The notes below the pieces were generated by a model. The model saw only the letters and a list, made by a program, of their open reading frames with translations, was not told where the DNA came from and searched no databases. Shown here in pieces: positions 49,120-58,610 of a DNA stretch of 64,000 nucleotides. The DNA comes from Prolixibacteraceae bacterium. GTDB lineage: Bacteria > Bacteroidota > Bacteroidia > Bacteroidales > Prolixibacteraceae. Within the stretch, counting starts at the first letter, position 1. Each line of letters opens with the position of its first letter. The DNA is taken from contig DOAQ01000037.1 of the NCBI GenBank assembly GCA_003506435.1, forward strand, positions 124,001 through 188,000, in the 5' to 3' direction. The position numbers and the translations under genes were made by a program.

Positions 49120-50484
49120 TCAGGATTTCACTGTAAGTAGCTCAATATCCAGCCACCAGCACAGCTCAGTAAGTTCATTGTAAACATTACGATGAACAAC
49201 CGTATAGTGATGCCCGAATCCCTGGTAGATTATTGTTTCGACGAGCTCTTTCACATTACAATCGAATTTGATGTTCAATGGGTTCCCTTTTATCAGTTGT
49301 TCCGTATCAAGCGCTATCCCGGAGGCTAATAACAAGCGGTGACCGTTTTTCCCTTCTCCAAAATTGCAGAAGGTCACCGGTCCTGTTTTTAAAGGAAATT
49401 CATAGGTCACACCCTTTTTATTGCCACCGTCAATTGAACCATGTTTGCATAGCTTCCCGGAACAGCCTTCTTTGCACAAGGTCTCCGATGCTGCTCCACA
49501 GTGCCAGACAATACCTGTATTTTCTGTTTCATCGTATTTGATAAAGTCGCAGAAAAACGGGACTTGCCCACTTAGCAGGTAATTGATCAGCATGCTTACC
49601 GATCCGTTGATCTCTCCTTCGCAGGCGCTGATTATCCCGTCGGTTGAAAGAAAACTTAAACACGAGCATACGCCAATCCCATAAATATCCCCAAAATCCG
49701 ACCAACATTTAATCGCATAGCCATCCAGCTTATATTTAGCGGCCAGTTTTCTGAACGCAAGGTAAAGACGGACACTTTTGATCAACTCTTCATCGGTTAC
49801 CTTATCGCGTTCGATGGAAGTGAACCTCGGAAGGATTTTGCCAATCTCTTCTTCCGGTATTCTGTCTGCTAAATAAATTAGTTCAAGAAGTGTGATGTAT
49901 TGTACCTCGATACCAAATACACGGCGTAATTCCAGTTCATTAAAATTGGAAGTATAAAAACCAGGAACCCTTGACCCGACCAAACCAATTTTAATCTTCC
50001 GTAATGTTTTAAGGGCGGAGAGGACCTTAACGGTTTGCCCTAGTTTTTCCCACACCGATTCATGCGAACTGAAAATATACTTGTATTTCCGGCCCAGTTT
50101 GGAAAGGATAAAAGCATTTAAATTGGAAGCGCAAAATGAATTGATCTCCAATCTGCCACCTGTCATCTCTGCTTCCGGGATCGACCACAAGATAACAGGG
50201 GCAGGAATAGCAGTAGCTAAAATCGTGATGATTGACCCGGGGGCAAAACCGATAAAATGGACAAGCATCACATCGACATGGGTATTCTTAAAATACTCAC
50301 AGGTTTCATAGGCCTGGTCATCATTGGTCACGATAAAATCCGGTGTCACGATTTCAACTTCCGGATTTTTCGTTAACTCTTTAATACTTTCTTCCCTGGT
50401 TGTATGACCTTGTTTATTGAGCCAGCTCCCCTTTGCAAGGGGAATGTAGGCTATCCTCAGTTTTTCTTTTTTTTCTGAAATCAT
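49120..50484 (-). CDS. L-fucose/L-arabinose isomerase-family protein
   Basis: A 454-residue cytoplasmic protein with the FucI/AraA fold. Visible blocks are VDVMLVHFIGFAPG near 70-83, ILWSIPEAEMTGGRLEINSFC near 97-117, KIGLVGSRVPGFY and the C-terminal ACEGEINGSVSMLINYLLSG (metal-ligand Glu region) near 290-309, with a His-rich end YQGFGHHYTVVHRN. It is shorter than FucI (about 590) and belongs to the broad uncharacterised group. It overlaps the PfkB kinase gene by four bases, so isomerase and kinase are made together and probably act in sequence. Confidence 0.75.
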   Translation of the reverse strand: MISEKKEKLRIAYIPLAKGSWLNKQGHTTREESIKELTKNPEVEIVTPDFIVTNDDQAYETCEYFKNTHVDVMLVHFIGFAPGSIITILATAIPAPVILWSIPEAEMTGGRLEINSFCASNLNAFILSKLGRKYKYIFSSHESVWEKLGQTVKVLSALKTLRKIKIGLVGSRVPGFYTSNFNELELRRVFGIEVQYITLLELIYLADRIPEEEIGKILPRFTSIERDKVTDEELIKSVRLYLAFRKLAAKYKLDGYAIKCWSDFGDIYGIGVCSCLSFLSTDGIISACEGEINGSVSMLINYLLSGQVPFFCDFIKYDETENTGIVWHCGAASETLCKEGCSGKLCKHGSIDGGNKKGVTYEFPLKTGPVTFCNFGEGKNGHRLLLASGIALDTEQLIKGNPLNIKFDCNVKELVETIIYQGFGHHYTVVHRNVYNELTELCWWLDIELLTVKS

Positions 50485-51395
50485 ATTGAAATCCCTTTTT
50501 CTTTTAAAAATTTGATTACTTCATTTTTTTCAGGAATACCTGTCCGGCCTCCCAATGCGGTACATTTTATTGCTGCCGTGGCACCGGCAAAATCAAGGCA
50601 TTTACCCGTATCCCAGCCTTGTATGTAAGCATAAGCAAAGGCGCCATGGAAAACATCTCCGGCTCCCGTGGTATCAACAACAGATACTTTAAAAGCATCT
50701 TTTTTTATCAGCCCATCCGGTGTTAAGGCAATTACCCCTTTGTTGCCCATGGTTACCGCGGCTATCCGTTTCCCGGTCATAAATAGCTTTTTAACTGCTT
50801 TTTCAATATTCTCTTCACCGGTATATTTACGGGCGAAAAACTCAGAGGCAATGCAGATATCGGATAATTCAACCAGTGTTTCAATGCCCGGCAACAGGCT
50901 CCCGGCATCAAGGGAAACAATGACCCCGTTTGCCTTCGCTGTTTCGGCTGCCCGTATAGCTGCTTCTGTATTATGTCCGTCCAGGTGCAACAGTTTTAAA
51001 GAGGAAATAAAATCCAGGTCAACTGCTGCTGCATCCAAAGGCATTGCAGTCCCTTTGCTCCAGACAATGCTCCGTTTGCCGCTTGTTTGTTCGACCCAGC
51101 AATAGGCTACCGGCGATTCTTTACCTGCCTTAATCTGGATATGGCTTGTTTCTACGTGCTCCCTGTTAAGCCCCCGGATTATTTTATTTCCTTCCTGGTC
51201 ATCGCCCACAGATCCAATAAAAGCGGTCTGTGCGCCAAGCCGTGCAGCGGCCACAATCGCTGTGGCTGCAGCGCCTCCCCCTTGTACCAATCGTCCTGTT
51301 GCTCCTACTTTTTCATCCAGTGGAATATAAGGTACCATACACAGATAATCGACCGAGCCGAAACCTAAGCCTGCAATTTCAATGTTTGGGATCAT
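50481..51395 (-). CDS. PfkB-family sugar kinase, YihV/IolC-like
   Basis: A 304-residue ribokinase-like enzyme. QGGGAAATAIVAAARLGAQ near 38-56 is the first PfkB signature and VVDTTGAGDVFHGAFAYAY near 235-253 the second, with the catalytic Asp. The pattern GGGxAATAxVAAARLGA and the CTALGGRTGIP end recall the sulfofructose kinase YihV branch more than classic IolC, but the substrate is open. It is coupled by four-base overlaps both to the IolB-like gene before it and to the isomerase gene after it. Confidence 0.8.
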   Translation of the reverse strand: MIPNIEIAGLGFGSVDYLCMVPYIPLDEKVGATGRLVQGGGAAATAIVAAARLGAQTAFIGSVGDDQEGNKIIRGLNREHVETSHIQIKAGKESPVAYCWVEQTSGKRSIVWSKGTAMPLDAAAVDLDFISSLKLLHLDGHNTEAAIRAAETAKANGVIVSLDAGSLLPGIETLVELSDICIASEFFARKYTGEENIEKAVKKLFMTGKRIAAVTMGNKGVIALTPDGLIKKDAFKVSVVDTTGAGDVFHGAFAYAYIQGWDTGKCLDFAGATAAIKCTALGGRTGIPEKNEVIKFLKEKGISI

Positions 51396-52204
51396 TTCAA
51401 TGACTTCATTAAGCTTTCATATCTGGTAACCCATTTGTAATCCTCATCGGGGCGGGAAAGAAACATCCGCTTGTCGCCAGCCATGAACCACAGCATATAC
51501 AATGAATCGACCGGTGATGCGCAGGCAGGATGATATCCGTCGGGCAGGATGACCGTATCGCCATTTCGTACCAGGTAAGCGTCGTCCCTCGACCGGTCGT
51601 CGGTATATGATAGCTGTATTCCAAAACCAGTTGGAGGGTTTACCCTGAAATGATAGATTTCTTCCATATCCACTTCTTCGGGAAGTTTATCGTTGTCGTG
51701 ACGGTGCGGGGGGAATGCCCATTTGCCCGGTGAAAGATGAGTCTCCCCTAAAAACAAGTTTTGTGAATTGATCCCCTGGTCAATGATAAAATAGGCCTTA
51801 CGGCTCCAGTTCAGGGTTCCAAGTTCCACTTCTTTTACATCTTCAGGCTTGATTAATACCGGCGTTGATTTCAAGGTAGATTCTGCCGAACAAATCCCAA
51901 TTTCGACTTCGGTTACGGCTTTTACTTCATAGCCTGTTTGGCACGGGAGATAAACGGCTGTCGGTTTCCCTGAAAAAACATCTTTTCTGCTTCCTACATT
52001 TTCAAACTTAAAACCTTCTCCGGTTATACTACATGTACCAGACAATATTACAAACGCGGATTCAACCCCTTTTGTATTGCCTGCATATACTTCCCCTGTT
52101 TCAATCTTCAGGATATCAAATGCTGACTTTTTCAACCCGGCTTCTTTCAAGGCTACAATATTTTTTAATCCATAGCCTTCCTTGTGTTTCTTCAATAATT
52201 CCAT
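51392..52204 (-). CDS. iolB: 5-deoxy-glucuronate isomerase-like protein (IolB/KduI family)
   Basis: A 270-residue double cupin. In myo-inositol breakdown IolB turns 5-deoxy-D-glucuronate into 5-dehydro-2-deoxy-gluconate; KduI acts on uronates. The C-terminal cupin shows the metal site WAFPPHRHDNDKLPEEVDME near 166-185 (two His and a Glu) and DGYHPACASP with the last His near 225. Length and motifs fit IolB. The other inositol enzymes (IolG, IolE, IolD) are absent from the window, so the in vivo substrate may be different. Confidence 0.8.
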   Translation of the reverse strand: MELLKKHKEGYGLKNIVALKEAGLKKSAFDILKIETGEVYAGNTKGVESAFVILSGTCSITGEGFKFENVGSRKDVFSGKPTAVYLPCQTGYEVKAVTEVEIGICSAESTLKSTPVLIKPEDVKEVELGTLNWSRKAYFIIDQGINSQNLFLGETHLSPGKWAFPPHRHDNDKLPEEVDMEEIYHFRVNPPTGFGIQLSYTDDRSRDDAYLVRNGDTVILPDGYHPACASPVDSLYMLWFMAGDKRMFLSRPDEDYKWVTRYESLMKSLK

Positions 52205-52238
52205 TTTTTCGGTTTTAGAGTTAATTCAGATTTCCCGT

Positions 52239-53615
52239 TTACAGTTCCCTGGGGCTTTTCCCTTTCCTCCAGTGATCTTCAATCTGCTCCAGGCTTTTCC
52301 CTTTTGTTTCCGGGATATAATGATACCCCCAAATAATTGCAGCAATACCCACCGCTGCGTAAATCCAGAATGCGCCTGCCGGGGAGAAAATATTTACCAG
52401 CTTTAAAAATGTGAAGGCAACTACCGCATTGAAAAACCAGTTCGACAATGCCCCAAGGCTCATGCCTGCTCCCCTGACTTTTAACGGAAAGACTTCTGAG
52501 ATAATCAGCCATCCCAACGGGCCCAGGCTGAATGCGAACGATGAATTGTATAATAAAATGGTAACAAGGGCAATGTATTTCAGATTCGCACCAAGATTTG
52601 ATCCCATATAAAATGCTAATCCGGTACCTATTAAGGACAGGATCATCCCCGACAAACCAATAAAATAGATGCGTCTTCGTCCGACTTTATCAATGAGGGT
52701 TATAGACAATACGGTAGCCGCCAGTACAAATACCGCAATGATCAGGGAAGGAAGGATGGACAACGTATTGCTCTGCACACCTGCCATTTTGAAAATCTTC
52801 GGTGAATAATACAGGATCGTGTTTATTCCTGTGGCCTGTTGGAAAAACATAATACCCACCGCAATAATCAATGCATTACGCAACCAGGGTTTAAAAAGCT
52901 CCCTGTAAGAGGCTGATTCATTTTTAATCGCGAGATCTGCCTTTATTTTCCGGATGGACTCTTCCACCAGATCCAGGGCCTCAACTTTTTTCAATATCGC
53001 GCGCCCTTTTTCTTCATGCCCTTTGGCGATAAGCCACCGGGGTGTTTCAGGAAGAAAAAACATTCCAATCAGCATGATCGCTGCAGGGAAAAAACCGACT
53101 AAAAACATCCACCGCCAGCAATACGGGTCCGCATCATCTGCTATGAGAAAATCACTCAAATAGGAAACCTTCCCGCCGACAGCAATCATAAGCTGGTTCA
53201 ATGAAACGAGCGCTCCCCTCATTTTTGTCGGGGAAATCTCAGAAAGATAAAGCGGGACCGTAAATGAAGCAATCCCAACAGCAACTCCCAGGAAAATTCT
53301 CCCGGCAATTAACGATATCACATTTGGGGCCATACCTGTATATAAAGCGCCTGTTGCAAAAATTACGGCTGCTGCCAGGATGACTTTCTTCCTTCCAAGG
53401 ATATCCGCAATACGGCCGCTAAATCCCGCCCCTAAAATAGCGCCTATGAGAACGGACGTTGTTACCCATTCTAACTGGGAATCACTGATCCCCCAGCCCT
53501 TTGGATCCTGGAGAAAATTCACAGCCCCGGAAATCACACCAGCATCAAATCCAAATAAAAAACCACCGATAGCCGCTATTGCTGCAATTAAAATTATATA
53601 TTTTTTGTTTTCCAT
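52239..53615 (-). CDS. Sugar porter (MFS) transporter, XylE/IolT type
   Basis: A 458-residue inner-membrane symporter of the sugar porter family with 12 hydrophobic segments. Family signatures: GFDAGVISGA in helix 1, GRIADILGRKKVI after helix 2, VPLYLSEISPTKMRGAL, PETPRWLIAKG at the end of helix 6, IDKVGRRRIYF, and PETKGKSLEQIE at the C-terminus. Substrates are usually hexoses, pentoses or inositol. Its place between the IolB-like gene and the oxidase genes makes it the entry route for the substrate of this operon. Confidence 0.9.
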   Translation of the reverse strand: MENKKYIILIAAIAAIGGFLFGFDAGVISGAVNFLQDPKGWGISDSQLEWVTTSVLIGAILGAGFSGRIADILGRKKVILAAAVIFATGALYTGMAPNVISLIAGRIFLGVAVGIASFTVPLYLSEISPTKMRGALVSLNQLMIAVGGKVSYLSDFLIADDADPYCWRWMFLVGFFPAAIMLIGMFFLPETPRWLIAKGHEEKGRAILKKVEALDLVEESIRKIKADLAIKNESASYRELFKPWLRNALIIAVGIMFFQQATGINTILYYSPKIFKMAGVQSNTLSILPSLIIAVFVLAATVLSITLIDKVGRRRIYFIGLSGMILSLIGTGLAFYMGSNLGANLKYIALVTILLYNSSFAFSLGPLGWLIISEVFPLKVRGAGMSLGALSNWFFNAVVAFTFLKLVNIFSPAGAFWIYAAVGIAAIIWGYHYIPETKGKSLEQIEDHWRKGKSPREL

Positions 53616-53633
53616 GAAGTTTAATTTTGGGGA

Positions 53634-54746
53634 TTAAACCATAAGGTTTGCTGCAAACTCTACGATATCCATCACTCTTAAACCTGTGGTTGCTGCAATG
53701 TTGTTTTTAGCTGTTGCCGAAAGGGCAACAATTACTTCTGCGTTGATGTCTTCTGCTTTAATGCTGATTTTCCGTCCCAGTTCTTCGCCCCGCTTAAAGG
53801 CACTCCCGTCGAAGGTAAAGGCCGCTTCTCCTGCTGATTGAAGGTATTCATGGTGCCATTGCATCTCTGCGAAGTTTTCGCCTGCCGATGCCCTGACCAC
53901 TTCCCTGGGGGCTTCGTATATCCCGTTGTTGCGCCCTAAAAATTCCGAATCGGCAAGGGTCACTTTCATTTGGGTTGGTTTGAGCTTTAGCTTCCCTGAA
54001 CGGATAAGGCTCAGGAGATATTCTGAAACATGCAGGATTTCACTTTCCAATTTTAATCCCCATGCAGGGTAATCGTTTTTCAGCGCATCGTAAACCAGCG
54101 GGTCGGATACAACAATGGTTTTACATCCTGCAGCTTTTATCCGCCCGGCCATGTTTTTTGCCTTTTCCTGCGCTTCTTTCCTGTAACCCAGCAAATCCAG
54201 TTCTTTACCACTGGTCGGTTCGTCCTTTAACAGGGTGTATTGGATTTGTTGGTGTCCCAAAATACGGATGAATGCTTCTGCAATTTCAGGATTGGTATAA
54301 TTAACCCCCTCGCCAAGGATATAAAGTACATCGGCTGTTTTTTCCACTACTAATGCTGTGCATGACAATTTACTGTCCAGGTTCCGGGTATTGTCGTTTT
54401 CAACCAGCGAGTTCCTGATCTCCTGTACTGACTGTGGGGCCAACCCATGGCTTACAATATCCCTTCTTGCGAATTTGATCAGTTCCGGAATATCATACCC
54501 GCCCAATTCCTGGCCTGAACACCAACTTTTGCATGCACCGCATAAAAAACAGTTATATATCGCCTGGATCGCTGAAGAATCGAATTCTTTTCCTCCCAGG
54601 TAAACACTGTGTAAAAGGATGGCCCTTCCCCGTGGCGCATCCGATTCCCTATAACTGATAAATTCAGAGGGGCACGACTGCCGGCACATCGGGCAATAGC
54701 GGCAGGCTTTTAAAGTATCGATGTTGTTTTGTGTTATTTTCGTCAT
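53634..54746 (-). CDS. Fe-S oxidoreductase subunit with degenerate CCG domains
   Basis: A 370-residue partner of the FAD enzyme upstream. It binds two [4Fe-4S] clusters through CRYCPMCRQSCP near 15-26 and CFLCGACKSWCS near 65-76, as in GlcF and LldE-type subunits that pass electrons to the respiratory chain. In such proteins two C-terminal CCG domains bind a further cluster, but here the expected cysteines are missing: SDPLVYDAL replaces SCxGCxxxL and ADSEFLGR replaces DPCHLGR. So it transfers electrons by the N-terminal clusters only, or has a different role. It lies 33 bases after the FAD gene. Confidence 0.8.
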   Translation of the reverse strand: MTKITQNNIDTLKACRYCPMCRQSCPSEFISYRESDAPRGRAILLHSVYLGGKEFDSSAIQAIYNCFLCGACKSWCSGQELGGYDIPELIKFARRDIVSHGLAPQSVQEIRNSLVENDNTRNLDSKLSCTALVVEKTADVLYILGEGVNYTNPEIAEAFIRILGHQQIQYTLLKDEPTSGKELDLLGYRKEAQEKAKNMAGRIKAAGCKTIVVSDPLVYDALKNDYPAWGLKLESEILHVSEYLLSLIRSGKLKLKPTQMKVTLADSEFLGRNNGIYEAPREVVRASAGENFAEMQWHHEYLQSAGEAAFTFDGSAFKRGEELGRKISIKAEDINAEVIVALSATAKNNIAATTGLRVMDIVEFAANLMV

Positions 54747-54779
54747 TTCGTTTTTCCTTAGTTATTGTTGCTACTCCAT

Positions 54780-56231
54780 TTATACCCCGAACCCCAATTT
54801 TCCCGGATTCATGATACTGTTCGGGTCCAGTGATTTCTTTAAATTTTTTATGATCTGAAATGAGTTACCGTATAACTCCGGGGTCAGGCGGCTTAACTTC
54901 AGCCCAATACCGTGGTGTTCGTTCAGTACGCCCCCGGCTTTCATGGCTGCCCTTAGTGCATCGTTCCAAATACTGTTGTGAAGATAAATCGCTTCATGCG
55001 GGTCTTCCGGCGGGGTTTCGATGATAAACCGGGCATATAGCATACAGCCCCAGGGGAACCAGTGTGAGAAGTGGCCGATAAAACGCGCCATCGGGTACCG
55101 GGTTTCGACAACCTCTTTCATGGCATTGTACACATTCTCTATATCGCTGAAGGTTGCAACCGTGTCGAGGGTGCCAAAACACTGTGGAAGATGGAACATG
55201 TATGGCGGGAAAAAGAATTTGTAGCGGTTTTTCCACCATTCAGCCCCCAGTTCTGTTCCAAGGTCTTCGCCTTCTTCCTGATCGGCAATGGCTTTGGCAT
55301 ATTTCATCTGAAGGTCGACCATTTCCTGCTTCCCGTCAAATCCATAGACCAGGTAAGCACCTGTTTTTTCAATGCCCAGTACTTTTTTGATCACTTCCTT
55401 TGTCTCGTTTTCGCTGTAAAGACGGATTACCGAGGGTTGCAGGTTTTCAGAAATCAGTCGTTGCCCCACGCGCAAACCGGTACTCAAATCTTTGAATATA
55501 AAGGCACGGAACTTACGGGATTCGGGCAAACGATGTATCGTTAGTGTTACCTTGGTCACTACGCCTAAAGTACCTTCAGAGCCTATGAAAATCTGGTTCA
55601 GGTCGGGGCCGCAGGCCGTCTTCGGTACCGGCAGGGTATTGATGATTTCACCGGTCGGAAGGACTACTTCCATATTCACAATCATATCCTCGATCTTCCC
55701 GTATTTGGTTGATAAAACGCCTGTACCCCGGTGGGCAATAAACCCGCCAACTGTTGCGCAGCGTGCAGAGGCCGGGTCGTGCATCGTCGATAACCCTTTT
55801 TGTTCCAGTTCCCATTCCAGGGTCTGGTGGATGATACCGGTGCCGACTTCAACGGTCATCGACTTCTCATCGATCTTATAGATTTTATCCATTCTTTTGG
55901 TGTCAAGGATGATCCCCCCGAATACCGGAAGGGCGCCCCCCTGCGAGCCACTACCGCCACCCCAGGTGGTGACCGGTATCTTGTAATTGTTGGCTACTTT
56001 TAGAACCTTTGATACTTCTTCTGCGTTGGCCGGGTGGACAATAAAATCGGCCATAGGCCGGGTGATGTCCCTGCCTGCCTGCCGGTCGTGCCACATCTCG
56101 GATATCCAGAAATAATCGATCGAATAAACCTCCTTGTCAGAGGCCCGGGTGGATACATGCTCCTTCCCTGCAATGTCCTGTAACTCGAACAGGACCATGT
56201 CAAACATGTACGAGTTTTGTGTAAATTTCAT
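54780..56231 (-). CDS. FAD-linked oxidase (GlcD/2-hydroxyacid dehydrogenase type)
   Basis: A 483-residue flavoprotein of the vanillyl-alcohol-oxidase fold. The PP-loop is seen as TTWGGGSGSQGGALPVFGG near 87-105, the second FAD region as GSEGTLGVVTKVTL near 216-229, and the C-terminal domain has GGVLNEHHGIGLKLSR near 430-445 with the catalytic His pair, and MNPGKLGF at the end. Relatives oxidise glycolate, D-lactate and other 2-hydroxyacids or polyols. With the Fe-S gene downstream it probably forms a two-subunit membrane-linked dehydrogenase. Confidence 0.85.
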   Translation of the reverse strand: MKFTQNSYMFDMVLFELQDIAGKEHVSTRASDKEVYSIDYFWISEMWHDRQAGRDITRPMADFIVHPANAEEVSKVLKVANNYKIPVTTWGGGSGSQGGALPVFGGIILDTKRMDKIYKIDEKSMTVEVGTGIIHQTLEWELEQKGLSTMHDPASARCATVGGFIAHRGTGVLSTKYGKIEDMIVNMEVVLPTGEIINTLPVPKTACGPDLNQIFIGSEGTLGVVTKVTLTIHRLPESRKFRAFIFKDLSTGLRVGQRLISENLQPSVIRLYSENETKEVIKKVLGIEKTGAYLVYGFDGKQEMVDLQMKYAKAIADQEEGEDLGTELGAEWWKNRYKFFFPPYMFHLPQCFGTLDTVATFSDIENVYNAMKEVVETRYPMARFIGHFSHWFPWGCMLYARFIIETPPEDPHEAIYLHNSIWNDALRAAMKAGGVLNEHHGIGLKLSRLTPELYGNSFQIIKNLKKSLDPNSIMNPGKLGFGV

Positions 56232-56250
56232 TTTTATATTCTTTAGCTAA

Positions 56251-57765
56251 TCATTTATTTATATCGTGGTATATCCCTTCCAGCTTGTCGTGGATTTCCC
56301 GGTAATACCTGAACAGTTCATTGTATTTCTGATGGTTTTCAGTATCCGGGGTTAATTCTTTTTCTGTTTTCACGCATTTTTGCACGGCATCCACAACATC
56401 GGTGAATACGCCGGTACCCACACCAGTAAGGAGCGCTGAGCCAAAAGAGGCGTCGGTGACCAACGGTTTGCTGACTTTCTTGCCGAATACATCACAGATA
56501 ATCCGGGCCCAGGTTTCGCTTTTTGCCCCTCCGCCAATCAGGATGAATTCGGTAACTCCCAATCCCGTTTCGTCAATCAGGCGAAAACAGTCTTTCAATG
56601 AAAAGGCGACACCTTCCATCACTGCACGGGCAAAATGTTCTTTGCCATGCGACATGGATGCGCCCGTGAAGCTTGCCCGCAACGTTGAATCCCAGTAGGG
56701 TGAACGTTCTCCCAAAAGGTAAGGATGGAAAAACAAACCTTCGCAGCCAACCGGTACACCGCAAACTTTCTCCTCTATAAGCTGGTACACATTCCGGCCT
56801 GTCTCCCGTGACCGGATAATTTCTTCCCCGCAAAAGGTGTCCCTGAACCAGCGCATCGACGAGGCGGCTGTATTGGTCGCTGCCACCGTGTACCACATTC
56901 CGGGGACTACATGGGAATAGGTAAGTGTCCGGAGGTGAGGGGCAGGGTTTGAGGCCATCACATTGACATTTCCTGCCGTGGCCAGCTTGATGATACATTG
57001 CCCCGGTTTTATGGCCCCAGCACCGTAATCTTCAACCGCCGAATCGGAAGTACCGCATACAACGGGGATGCCTGCTTTTAAGCCCGTAATTTTTGAGGCC
57101 CAGGATGTAATTGTACCCGTTATATCCGTGGGTTTACAAATAGGCGGTAAAACATTTAACGGCAAACCGATCAATCCACATAACTCCGGTGACCATTCCG
57201 ACTTTGCCATGTCAAAAAACAAGGTTCCCTGCGCGTCAATGTAATCGGTTTCCCAGCTACCTGTCAGCAGGTAACGGATGTAATCTTTTACAAACATCAC
57301 TTTGTGTATCCGCTTGTAGTTCTCCGGCTCGTTGTTTTTTATCCACAGCATTTGTGGCAACGTCCAGGTCGGGGCTACTTTCTGGTAACCTATCCTGAAT
57401 ATATCTTCGCCCCAGCCTCTTTCAAGGTACTCCACTTCTTTACTACTGCGTTGGTCTGTCCACATGATGGTTGGACGGATAACCTGCATATCCTTGTCCA
57501 GAAGGACAGCATTATGGGTGGAGGCATCGAAGCTGACAGAAACTATCTCGGACAGGCTTATTTTCCCCTGCTCCTGTATCTGTCTTAAACACGTAACTAA
57601 AGCAGCCTCCCAATCTTCCGGGTTTTGTTCGCTGTAAAACGGCTTTGGATGATGGGTCGGGTATTCCCGCGAGGCTTCTGCCTTTACTTTGCCCAGACTA
57701 TCGATGGCTGTTAGTTTGCAGCCACCGGTACCAAAGTCGATTCCTAAGAGTAGTGGTCCGTTCAT
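56251..57765 (-). CDS. FGGY-family carbohydrate kinase (xylulokinase-like)
   Basis: A 504-residue ASKHA-fold kinase. GIDFGTGGCKLTAID near 8-22 is the first phosphate loop, WTDQRSSKEVEYL near 96 the sugar-site region, and FILIGGGAKSETWARIICDVF near 410 the FGGY second signature, which includes the adenosine loop. Family members phosphorylate xylulose, ribulose, gluconate, glycerol or erythritol. The overall pattern is xylulokinase-like, but the missing pentose isomerase makes a polyol or ketose product of the neighbouring oxidase a fair alternative. First enzyme gene after the regulator. Confidence 0.85.
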   Translation of the reverse strand: MNGPLLLGIDFGTGGCKLTAIDSLGKVKAEASREYPTHHPKPFYSEQNPEDWEAALVTCLRQIQEQGKISLSEIVSVSFDASTHNAVLLDKDMQVIRPTIMWTDQRSSKEVEYLERGWGEDIFRIGYQKVAPTWTLPQMLWIKNNEPENYKRIHKVMFVKDYIRYLLTGSWETDYIDAQGTLFFDMAKSEWSPELCGLIGLPLNVLPPICKPTDITGTITSWASKITGLKAGIPVVCGTSDSAVEDYGAGAIKPGQCIIKLATAGNVNVMASNPAPHLRTLTYSHVVPGMWYTVAATNTAASSMRWFRDTFCGEEIIRSRETGRNVYQLIEEKVCGVPVGCEGLFFHPYLLGERSPYWDSTLRASFTGASMSHGKEHFARAVMEGVAFSLKDCFRLIDETGLGVTEFILIGGGAKSETWARIICDVFGKKVSKPLVTDASFGSALLTGVGTGVFTDVVDAVQKCVKTEKELTPDTENHQKYNELFRYYREIHDKLEGIYHDINK

Positions 57766-57816
57766 TTATTTATTTTCTGATTCTCATTTCATAATTACAA
57801 ATAAGAACTGTTCACA

Positions 57817-58593
57817 CTATTTCATACTTCCAAGAGTAGGGACAATTACTTTGTAAATAAACCCGGAATCTATTTCTTTTTTGCATTCAGCCCAATATCT
57901 CAGATGCATTCTTACCGCTTCTTCTGCTTTAGCTATATCCTTTTTTTGAAGCGCCTCAACAATGGACGAATGAGTTACCCGCTCCTGGACAGGAATGGAA
58001 ACAGGTTGGGCCTGAAAGAATAACTCCCCGCTGGGAGAAGCCCTGTAAAAAAACAACTGCAATAAAAAGCTAAACTTTTCAAGAATTGGGTTTCCGGATA
58101 ACCGGAGCATATTCCGATGAAAACTGATTTCTTTCTCTGCAGCCATCTTGTTATCCTTCTTTTTTGGCTTTTGATCAAATTTATCCCTGAATTCATCCAG
58201 TTCTTTGGCCTGTTTCATCAATAAATCCAAATCGGTTGCTGATGCATTGCTGATAATTAATGGTATTGCCCCCTGTTCAAGAATAATCCGAATTTCGCCT
58301 AAATGCCCTAAGCCAATTTTTCCCATGATACTCCCAAATATCAATGTCATGATAAAAGGATCTACTCCTTTACCGGAAATAACAGTCCCTACACCTGGCT
58401 TACTTTCTAAAAGACCAATCGATTGTAGAGATTTTAAAGCTTCCCGTACAGAAGAACGTGCCACTTTAAGCTCCCCGGCAATTTCAATCTCAGTTGGCAA
58501 CTTATCGCCTGCTTCCAGATTATTTTCTGAAATATGCCCTGCTATCGATTTGATAATCGACGTAAGAAGATATTCTTTATTGAGTTCCTTCAT
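57817..58593 (-). CDS. FadR-type GntR transcriptional regulator
   Basis: A 258-residue regulator from ATG 58593 (MKELNKEYLLTSIIKSI); the frame runs 13 codons further to 58632, but that stretch lies over the operator. The winged HTH (KLPTEIEIAGELKVARSSVREALKSL) is followed by an all-helical FCD ligand domain (RIILEQGAIPLI, FHRNMLRLSGNPIL, HSSIVEALQKKDIAKAEEAVRMHLRYWAE), with the FCD metal-binding Asp/His positions partly visible. It heads the operon and most likely represses it until a sugar acid or related metabolite binds. Confidence 0.9.
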   Translation of the reverse strand: MKELNKEYLLTSIIKSIAGHISENNLEAGDKLPTEIEIAGELKVARSSVREALKSLQSIGLLESKPGVGTVISGKGVDPFIMTLIFGSIMGKIGLGHLGEIRIILEQGAIPLIISNASATDLDLLMKQAKELDEFRDKFDQKPKKKDNKMAAEKEISFHRNMLRLSGNPILEKFSFLLQLFFYRASPSGELFFQAQPVSIPVQERVTHSSIVEALQKKDIAKAEEAVRMHLRYWAECKKEIDSGFIYKVIVPTLGSMK

Positions 58594-58610
58594 TGTGAGA
58601 AATATTTGTT

